12,231 nt of DNA, from contig NW_019091427.1 of assembly GCF_001949145.1 (NCBI RefSeq), forward strand, positions 1,247,776 through 1,260,006, read 5' to 3'. Both the position numbers and the translations under genes were made by a program. Source of the stretch: Acanthaster planci (taxonomy: Eukaryota; Echinodermata; Asteroidea; Valvatida; Acanthasteridae). The notes under the pieces were generated by a model, which was not told the DNA's origin, did no database searches, and worked only from the letters and a program-made list of their open reading frames with translations. This document shows, piece by piece, positions 9,401 through 12,231 of the stretch (position 1 is its first letter; every line of letters begins with the position of its first letter).

Positions 9401-12162
9401 CTTCTCATGTCTAGTCTAGTACTTCGAACCACAATTTGGCAAGATTTAAGAGATGACTACTTCTTGTCCTGCTGAAAATTTTTATTCCTTTTAAATTTGG
9501 TGATGAATAATTTACTTTTTGAATCATTCTAAGATTCCTGTCACTTTCATTCGAATCTGCTTGAAACAAACCTCAATAGTGCAATTTTTGTCATTTAAAA
9601 AAAGAAAATTCTTCCTTCCTTTTCATGAATTTTGCATTCGAATATTCAAATTCGGAAAATGATACTCAAATATTCGATAATGGATCAAATATTTGGCACA
9701 GCCCTACATGACCTGGTAGAACTTGTTGGATTCTTACCTGTTGCTCCACATACTGCAGGAGATAGGTCCAGCCGGTGAAATCAGTGGGCTTGTCCCTGAC
9801 TGCCTTCCAGTACTTCTCCAGCTCTGGAGGTGGCCCCTTCTCCCCTTCAGCAGTGGAGGCGTCTGCAAGGCAAATCATCAGGTTCAAAGTACACGCCCAT
9901 GTACAAAAGGAAAACATGTGTGCCATTTTAGCAGTTTGGGGCTTTGGAGACATCACACTTGTAAAAAGTTCTTCCCGATACATGTAAATAAGCTGGATGT
10001 AAGCTGCTGGATTTTGGGGGGATCTTGGATGGTTGGAGTCAATAAGAAAAATTTAGGATGTCTTTGACACTGTAAATGATGCTTTTTTCAGGAATCTGAC
10101 AACACTAACCTTCTTTCTTCTTTGGAGTAGCTGCAGATGCTTTGACGGCTCCCTTTGCTGGCTCGCGCTCCTCTGCCACCTTCTCTTGAGCCTTGGCTGG
10201 GGCCTTTGGCACAGGCTCTTGTTCGGAGTTATCCTGAGCAAGTGCTACGGCCGGGCTGGTGACAGCTTTAGCCTTGGGAGCGAGGGCCTTGGAATTTTCT
10301 GGCACTACCACTTTGTCTGCTTCTGCAAGCCCTTGTTCCATGGGCTCCTCTTGTACTCCTCTCTCTATGTCCATCTTGACGACGTTCTCACTTTGTTCTT
10401 CAAGATTCTCCGTGGCACTACTTTCTCCCTCATCCTCAACTGCTTCCCTGACTCCTACCATCACAGCAACCTCGTCGTCTTGTGTTTCATCCTCGGGGTC
10501 ATCCCAAAGTCCCTCCTGGTTGGAAACTTGCCCCTCTGGCACCTCCAGTGCTTCCTCTAGACGCTGGACTAGGGCGGCCTTGTTCCCCTTTGCATCCAGG
10601 CCACGGTTCATCAGTTCCATGCGGAGTTCAGCAACTTTCATCTTAGCTGGTGTGATTTCCGCAACCGAGCCTACATGTTCAAATGCAGATAAACTTCATC
10701 ATTGCTCACATTTTTTCCTATTCTACAATGGGTAAGTTATTACGAGACAGGTGAAATCGTATGCATGTCAATTTGTAAGCAGTTTTCAAGATGTCATTTA
10801 CGTGTCATTTCTTTAACGGTTGACTTTTCAAGTTTCAGTTTTTAAAAATGGGCGGAAAACTGATCAAATATTTTTCCCCGTTTCAGATCATGCCTTAAAT
10901 GCACATAAATATGTTGCAAACATAACTACTTGCACAGACATGTAGCAGTAATGTCTTTGACGTAATGCGTTTGTCAACTGTGCGGTGCGGGAGATGGTAC
11001 TACCCTTGATATGTAGCTCACTGTGCAGCTAAAAAGTTGAGTCAAAATCTATGCAACGTCTGTTTTTTAATAAAAGAGAATTCTGACATATGAACTAATT
11101 TTCTTTCTAAACTAAGAAAATCAGCTTTTTACAATATAGTCCTGGTTGAAAAATGGATTTCTCGCGTAGTTACTTTTCATGTATGAGGACTATTTCGAAG
11201 CGATTGGGAACTGGCATGACTGGTTAAACCAGTGCTGGGAAAATGACTGTATCTGGCATAGGTGGTTGGCATACATGTACATGTTGGTTGGCGTACAAAT
11301 AAGTCACCGTACTGTACGAGTTGGCACGTGTATGAGTTGGTTGGCATACGAGTTGAAGCATACGAGGTGGCATGCCTACGAGTTGACCAACTATGCCAAC
11401 ATTCACTTCAGGCCTAACTTAAACATGCTGAATCTCAAACTGGAAGGATGAACTTGGAAAGACATGAAAGAGTTCCACTGAGGAGCTGCATGGAGCGCCC
11501 TCACAGGGGACACATTTGTTATTTATATTTAATGACAATCATGAAAATGAAGTATTATCATGACAATAGCCTAGGGCCTACTCAAGCATATCATATAGGA
11601 ACAAAGACCTGTCCTCAGTGAGGGCACACCATGCAAGTCCTCTATTTGCGGACGCCACTTGACACCCTGTTAACCTACCCCCAGAACTGTGGGGTCCGAC
11701 GTCCACTCCGCTTCCACGAACCCCATAGAAAATACATCATACATGACGTTTAACACAGCACGAACAGGGATTCTATTCTAGTTGTGTACCCACAGAAATG
11801 CTGCTCCATTTCCCCTAAGATTTCTATGTATTGGTAGCTTACATCCCTTTCTTCTGAGTACCAAAACTGTCGAGTTGTCCGAGCCGCGCCGGCAGATTCA
11901 TGCATGAAAGCATGGTAAATGACACAGTTTATTCTAACCACTGACACTTGTCAGACGTGCCTTAGTTTTTTGTCACCACACAAATTAAATTCATGCAAAA
12001 TCCGTTAAAAGTGCAACCACCTTTCTCATCCGTCGGAATGCTTGGGTCATAGTCGTCACTAGTAAGCGATGTTTCAGATATCTGTGGCTCGATTTGTCCA
12101 TTTCCAGACGCCTCGATCGTAGAGTTCATCTCCGACACTTCGGCTAATTCTAATTCCGCCAT
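255..12162 (-). CDS. PRPF39: PRPF39-like U1 snRNP splicing factor with N-terminal SAP domain (5' part, nine exons)
   Basis: The exons are, in gene order, 12162-12021, 10670-10110, 9862-9738, 8254-8126, 5045-4933, 3866-3699, 3400-3169, 2261-2151 and 419-255, all on the minus strand. They join in frame with GT-AG introns into 1746 nt (582 residues). Blocks such as [34 protein letters not shown] and CALYEEFW match what I know of vertebrate PRPF39. In the family this nuclear protein joins early U1 snRNP/5' splice-site assembly, and the metazoan protein is reported to act as a homodimer in place of yeast Prp39/Prp42. Layout: acidic N-terminus 1-54, SAP domain about 55-89, acidic then Ala/Lys/Pro/Glu-rich linker 90-245, HAT repeats from about 246. 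The C-terminal HAT repeats, which carry dimerisation, lie beyond the left edge. The SAP domain is not part of the human protein as I know it. The family assignment is very secure; the exon 2 linkage rests on splice-phase agreement. Confidence 0.94.
987..1242. mobile_element. MITE with 41-bp GGGTCATTCCATGAGG inverted termini
   Basis: Positions 987-1027 and the reverse complement of 1202-1242 agree at 37 of 41 bases. ATCT flanks both ends (983-986 and 1243-1246), fitting a 4-bp target duplication. The 174-bp interior has no transposase frame. GGGTCATTCCA ends recur, as far as I remember, in small elements of many invertebrates; I cannot name the superfamily. Confidence 0.82.
1838..1912. repeat. 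Two direct repeats of about 29 bp, period 46
   Basis: GGCCTCCTGGATCAAGTCCA (1838) and GGCCTCCTGGACTGAGTCCA (1884) head two copies that continue with TCATAATCC and TCAAAATCA. Likely remnant of a tandem duplication. Confidence 0.65.
2151..2261 (-). CDS. PRPF39: PRPF39-like exon 8: helical linker before second HAT block
   Basis: Encodes residues 491-527, phase 0-0 (111 nt). The acceptor is CATGGAACCAG|CAAG and the donor [28 protein letters not shown] is a charged helix; HEVSKRW-like [13 protein letters not shown] matches human EHEVSKRWTFEEG. The exact acceptor is supported by phase and by the length compared with human. Confidence 0.92.
2262..3168 (-). other. Intron 7 (907 bp)
   Basis: Donor AAG|GTAAGA and acceptor GAACCAG. 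It holds a perfect 16-bp palindrome CTACATGTACATGTAG (2885-2900), a decayed direct repeat (2737-2757 and 2816-2836) and a short TTAACCCTAACCC telomere-like run near 2660. No other gene is supported. Confidence 0.8.
2737..2836. repeat. Decayed direct repeat, period 79 bp
   Basis: ACATGACTTTATTGTTCTGTG (2737) recurs as GCATGGCTTTATTGCTCTCTG (2816), with weaker similarity extending upstream of both copies. Confidence 0.5.
3169..3400 (-). CDS. PRPF39: PRPF39-like exon 7: variable acidic insert between HAT halves
   Basis: Encodes residues 413 (split Lys) to 490. The acceptor CCTCTTCAG|ATTC and the donor TCTAAG|GTAAGA are strong. The start, [15 protein letters not shown], matches human FKEHVQNNLPRDLL. 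A disordered acidic stretch follows ([13 protein letters not shown]) with three APPG units (residues 458-477), then [11 protein letters not shown]. The human protein has a shorter counterpart, DDGPPGDDLPSG, in the same place. Confidence 0.93.
3208..3267 (-). repeat. Three 21-nt coding repeats (APPG units) in exon 7
   Basis: Three consecutive units encode [13 protein letters not shown] and VEVAPPG. The DNA units share GCACCCCCGGGG-like cores with synonymous drift, so the array looks like replication-slippage duplication that has since diverged. It lies in the variable, probably disordered acidic loop. Confidence 0.8.
3401..3698 (-). other. Intron 6 (298 bp)
   Basis: Donor AA|GTAAGG and acceptor TTTTCCTCTTCAG with a long pyrimidine tract. 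No repeats seen. Confidence 0.85.
3699..3866 (-). CDS. PRPF39: PRPF39-like exon 6: HAT repeat with AAGTDFRSD block
   Basis: Encodes residues 357 (split Ser) to 412 plus two bases of Lys413. The acceptor CGTCTTTGCAG|TGTG is strong; the donor is [30 protein letters not shown] and [11 protein letters not shown] are near-identical to vertebrate PRPF39. W376 and Y379 mark the HAT helix. Confidence 0.96.
3867..4932 (-). other. Intron 5 (1066 bp)
   Basis: Donor AG|GTACTG and acceptor TCTTTGCAG. Nearly 400 bases are a MITE (4250-4645); the rest shows nothing I recognise. Confidence 0.85.
4250..4645. mobile_element. MITE with GGGGCYRTCCAYAAAGTAC termini
   Basis: The left end GGGGCTATCCATAAAGTACA and the inverse of the right end GGGGCCGTCCACAAAGTACG agree over about 24 bases with a few transitions. 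Just inside the left end are G-rich runs (GGGGGGGG near 4287 and GAGGGGGAAAGGGG near 4325) and GTACGTAC-type palindromic bits. No transposase frame is present. Flanks share only TCAA, so the target duplication is lost or unclear. Confidence 0.75.
4933..5045 (-). CDS. PRPF39: PRPF39-like exon 5: HAT repeat ([12 protein letters not shown])
   Basis: Encodes residues 320-356 plus two bases. [19 protein letters not shown] matches human EVYRRGLQAIPLSVDLWIHY. The acceptor CGTGGAG|GTG follows a pyrimidine tract that ends about 15 bases upstream, so it looks weaker than its neighbours, but it is the AG that gives the correct phase and protein alignment. The donor is CGAAG|GTACTG. The loop after the HAT helix ([14 protein letters not shown]) differs from the human one. 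Confidence 0.92.
7448..7522 (-). ncRNA. Candidate intronic C/D-box snoRNA
   Basis: On the minus strand a box C-like TTGATGA (7513-7507) and a box D CTGA (7463-7460) are flanked by CATAAAG and CTTTATG, which can form a 7-bp terminal stem, giving about 75 nt in all. A box C'-like AATGATT is present close to box D. The box C has T where a purine is expected, the stem is three bases from box D, and I cannot match the stretch before box D to an rRNA site. Human PRPF39 hosts SNORD127, which is why I looked. Confidence 0.25.
7936..8024 (-). other. Candidate cryptic/poison exon in intron 4
   Basis: On the minus strand a pyrimidine tract of some 35 bases ends in TTTTTTCAG at 8025, one of the strongest acceptors in the window. 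The next plausible donor, ATCAG|GTATAT, lies 89 bases on. The 89-nt segment has no stop in phase 0 but shifts the frame, and joined to exon 5 it reaches TGA at 5029-5027 within seven codons. No known protein motif is encoded. Existence as a real exon is inferred. Confidence 0.4.
8126..8254 (-). CDS. PRPF39: PRPF39-like exon 4: HAT repeat with the [15 protein letters not shown] block
   Basis: Encodes residues 277-319 in phase 0-0 (129 nt). The acceptor is TGTCTTCCAG|GCTCAT and the donor CAGGAG|GTAGGT. It contains the best-conserved block of the family, [16 protein letters not shown], with the HAT aromatic pair W300 and Y303 and the acidic E306. The linker after it ([12 protein letters not shown]) is more basic than the human one. 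Confidence 0.96.
8296..8664. mobile_element. MITE with nested CCCAACTATAGTTGGG palindromes
   Basis: Ends are TGTTACGCCCCAACTATAG and its inverse (CTATAGTTGGGGCGTAACA). The inverted similarity continues inwards through a perfect CCCAACTATAGTTGGG palindrome on both sides (8322-8337, 8623-8638) to about 70 bases with gaps. CATT flanks both ends (8292-8295 and 8665-8668), suggesting a 4-bp target duplication; the eight flanking bases match at 6 of 8, so a decayed 8-bp duplication is possible. The interior has no transposase. The superfamily cannot be set from this. Confidence 0.8.
9241..9248. repeat. Target-site duplication CATGACCT (left copy)
   Basis: Exact match to 9707-9714 on the other side of the TAGGG-ended element; 8 bp is the hAT target-duplication length. 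Confidence 0.85.
9249..9706. mobile_element. hAT-like non-autonomous element with 8-bp target duplication
   Basis: The element starts TAGGGATGAGTCAA and ends TTTGGCACAGCCCTA; the reverse complement of the end is TAGGGCTGTGCCAAA, giving imperfect terminal inverted repeats with the TAGGG terminus typical of hAT elements. It is flanked by an exact 8-bp duplication, CATGACCT, at 9241-9248 and 9707-9714. The interior is AT-rich with repeated ATTCGAATATTCAAA-type sequence and no transposase frame, so it is a MITE-like passenger. Confidence 0.85.
9707..9714. repeat. Target-site duplication CATGACCT (right copy)
   Basis: Exact match to 9241-9248. Its end is 23 bp from the last base of exon 3. Confidence 0.85.
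9738..9862 (-). CDS. PRPF39: PRPF39-like exon 3: first HAT repeat
   Basis: This exon completes Asp235 and encodes residues 236-276. The acceptor TTGCCTTGCAG|ACG and the donor CAACAG|GTAAGA are both strong. The segment [17 protein letters not shown], then [11 protein letters not shown], is the place where similarity to vertebrate PRPF39 begins (human: EYEKFWKTVENNPQDFTGW). W266 and Y274 with the following acidic residue fit the first HAT helix. The exon ends in phase 0. Confidence 0.95.
9863..10109 (-). other. Intron 2 (247 bp)
   Basis: Donor G|GTTAGT and acceptor TTGCCTTGCAG. A CCTGAT segment about 20 bases above the acceptor fits a branch site. No repeats of note. Confidence 0.8.
10110..10670 (-). 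CDS. PRPF39: PRPF39-like exon 2: SAP domain plus charged low-complexity linker
   Basis: This exon encodes residues 48-234. The acceptor is CATGTAG|GCTCGG and the donor GAAG|GTTAGT. The exon is 561 nt and enters and leaves in phase 1. Residues 55-89 form a SAP domain: a first helix with K-VAELR-EL, the turn [10 protein letters not shown], and a second helix [10 protein letters not shown], close to the SAP motifs of hnRNP U and SARNP. In those families the fold binds DNA (scaffold/matrix attachment regions) or RNA-protein complexes. An acidic stretch follows (about 97-160), then an Ala/Lys/Pro/Glu-rich stretch ending in PKKKE. No SPRY or RRM domain follows, so it is not an hnRNP U or SAFB gene. 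Both splice phases agree with exons 1 and 3. An alternative is that the exon is used only in some transcripts. Confidence 0.82.
10546..10650 (-). other. SAP domain coding segment
   Basis: Residues 55-89 of the predicted protein. The conserved SAP pattern is visible: hydrophobic V60, L63 and L67, the G71-L72 turn, the K75-G76 pair, then L81, L85 and L89 on the second helix. The helix-turn-helix length of about 35 residues is standard for the family. Recognition is by motif only. Confidence 0.85.
11255..11400. repeat. Degenerate minisatellite, unit about GTTGGCATACGA
   Basis: About eight imperfect head-to-tail units of 14-20 bases built on GTTGG(TTGG)CATACGA, with decayed copies such as GTTGGCACGTGTATGA and GGTGGCATGCCTACGA. 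The last copy is followed by the inverted version TATGCCAAC, so the ends can pair (GTTGGCATA/TATGCCAAC). Confidence 0.7.
11480..11642. repeat. Long imperfect inverted repeat, possible MITE
   Basis: The left arm from 11480 (GAGGAGCTGCATGGAGCGCC...) pairs with the right arm ending at 11642; the reverse complement of the right arm begins GAGGACTTGCATGGTGTGCC. The first 37 or so positions are mostly identical and weaker similarity continues to about 50 bases, leaving an AT-rich centre. I find no clear target duplication, so the outer limits and transposon origin are uncertain. Confidence 0.65.
12021..12162 (-). CDS. PRPF39: PRPF39-like exon 1: start codon and acidic N-terminus
   Basis: This exon encodes residues 1-47 plus one base of codon 48. 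The start ATG has A at -3 and G at +4 (AACATGGCG), a strong context. The peptide starts [12 protein letters not shown] and is rich in Glu, Asp, Ser and Thr, with no recognisable domain, as is usual for the disordered PRPF39 N-terminus. The donor reads GAGAAAG|GTGGTT, leaving phase 1. The next exon supplies two bases that complete a Gly codon. The next in-frame start is Met12; I chose the first because of its context. Confidence 0.8.
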
Positions 12163-12169
12163 GTTGCAT
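12074..12169 (-). other. Short upstream ORF overlapping the PRPF39 start
   Basis: An ATG seven bases before the main start (AAAATGC, A at -3, C at +4) opens a 31-codon frame that ends in TGA inside exon 1, out of frame with the main protein. If transcripts begin upstream of 12169, it could lower translation of the main frame. The transcription start is not visible, so its relevance is uncertain. Confidence 0.4.
12154..12166 (-). promoter_or_regulatory. YY1-like motif overlapping the start codon
   Basis: CAACATGGCGGAA resembles the YY1 consensus (AANATGGCGGC), which in many animal housekeeping genes lies just downstream of the transcription start and overlaps the first ATG. I see no TATA box in the 69 bases above the start codon. 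Function is inferred from motif only. Confidence 0.4.
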
Positions 12170-12231
12170 TTTCCTGGTACATGTATTACTTTTACTAGGG
12201 CCTACTACTTTTAGAAAGATTGAACGAGCAT
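12163..12231 (-). promoter_or_regulatory. PRPF39: 5' flank / probable core promoter or 5' UTR
   Basis: Sixty-nine bases above the start codon. Read on the minus strand it has two short similar blocks (CTAAAAGTAGTAGG and CTAGTAAAAGTAATA), an ACATGTA motif and a CAGGAAA ETS-like core. I see no TATA box or splice acceptor, so exon 1 probably contains the 5' UTR, but the cap site cannot be placed. Confidence 0.35.

Larger units (their letters stand above)
8255..9737 (-). other. Intron 3 (1483 bp)
   Basis: Donor CAG|GTAAGA and acceptor TGTCTTCCAG. It holds a hAT-like element (9249-9706) close to the donor and a palindrome-rich MITE (8296-8664) 41 bp from the acceptor. The 580 bases between them show nothing I recognise. 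Confidence 0.85.
10671..12020 (-). other. Intron 1 (1350 bp)
   Basis: Donor G|GTGGTT and acceptor CATGTAG. It contains a degenerate minisatellite (11255-11400), a near-perfect 15-bp palindrome ACTGGTT-A-AACCAGT at 11219-11233 and a long inverted repeat (11480-11642). I found no coding exon. The part between 10700 and 11180 is AT-rich with nothing I recognise. Confidence 0.75.

Noticed and set aside
10259-10735. Plus-strand open frame of 158 codons, Ser/Thr-rich
   Set aside because: It is the antisense shadow of the SAP exon; its Ser/Thr richness follows from the Glu/Ala/Lys codons on the other strand and it has no recognisable domain.
10110-12162. Exons 1-2 as a separate hnRNP U- or SARNP-like gene
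   Set aside because: No SPRY, RRM or stop/poly(A) context follows, and both splice phases fit the PRPF39 exon 3. Kept only as the refuting alternative.
1-12231. Prokaryotic-type features: operons, Shine-Dalgarno sites, CRISPR array, tRNA
   Set aside because: The window is clearly spliced eukaryotic DNA; no spaced direct repeats of CRISPR type and no tRNA cloverleaf or B-box were found.

Overview
The window is intron-rich animal DNA carrying the 5' two-thirds of one gene on the minus strand. I assembled nine coding exons by hand from splice sites, codon phase and homology. Together they encode the first 582 residues of a pre-mRNA-processing factor 39 (PRPF39) orthologue, a HAT-repeat protein of the U1 snRNP. 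The start codon lies at 12162 and the gene runs off the left edge of the window inside intron 9. The exon layout, vertebrate-like protein blocks, frequent ACATGTACATGT palindromes and several small non-autonomous DNA transposons suggest an invertebrate deuterostome. Amphioxus is my best guess, at moderate confidence.

Layout from the gene's 5' end (high coordinates) downwards: a short upstream segment (12163-12231); exon 1 (12021-12162, acidic N-terminus); intron 1 with a decayed minisatellite and a long inverted repeat; exon 2 (10110-10670), which encodes a SAP domain followed by an acidic and then an Ala/Lys/Pro/Glu-rich stretch; exon 3 (9738-9862), where similarity to PRPF39 begins; intron 3 with two MITE-like elements, one a hAT-type element with a perfect 8-bp target duplication 23 bp from the exon 3 donor; exon 4 (8126-8254); a 3.1-kb intron 4 with a candidate poison exon and a weak candidate C/D-box snoRNA; exons 5 to 9 (4933-5045, 3699-3866, 3169-3400, 2151-2261, 255-419), carrying the remaining visible HAT repeats. 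Introns 5 and 8 each hold another MITE-like element.

The most interesting observation is the SAP domain in front of PRPF39. It sits alone in one exon of 561 nt with symmetric phase 1-1, so skipping that exon restores an ordinary PRPF39 architecture in frame. This looks like exon shuffling of a nucleic-acid-binding module onto a U1 snRNP factor, possibly as a cassette. The second is an 89-nt candidate exon in intron 4 with a very strong acceptor. Its inclusion would bring a stop codon early in exon 5, and a perfect 7-bp hairpin covers its donor. I recall that mouse and human PRPF39 are reported to be controlled by NMD-coupled splicing, so this is worth testing. No second protein-coding gene, tRNA, rRNA or CRISPR array is supported.
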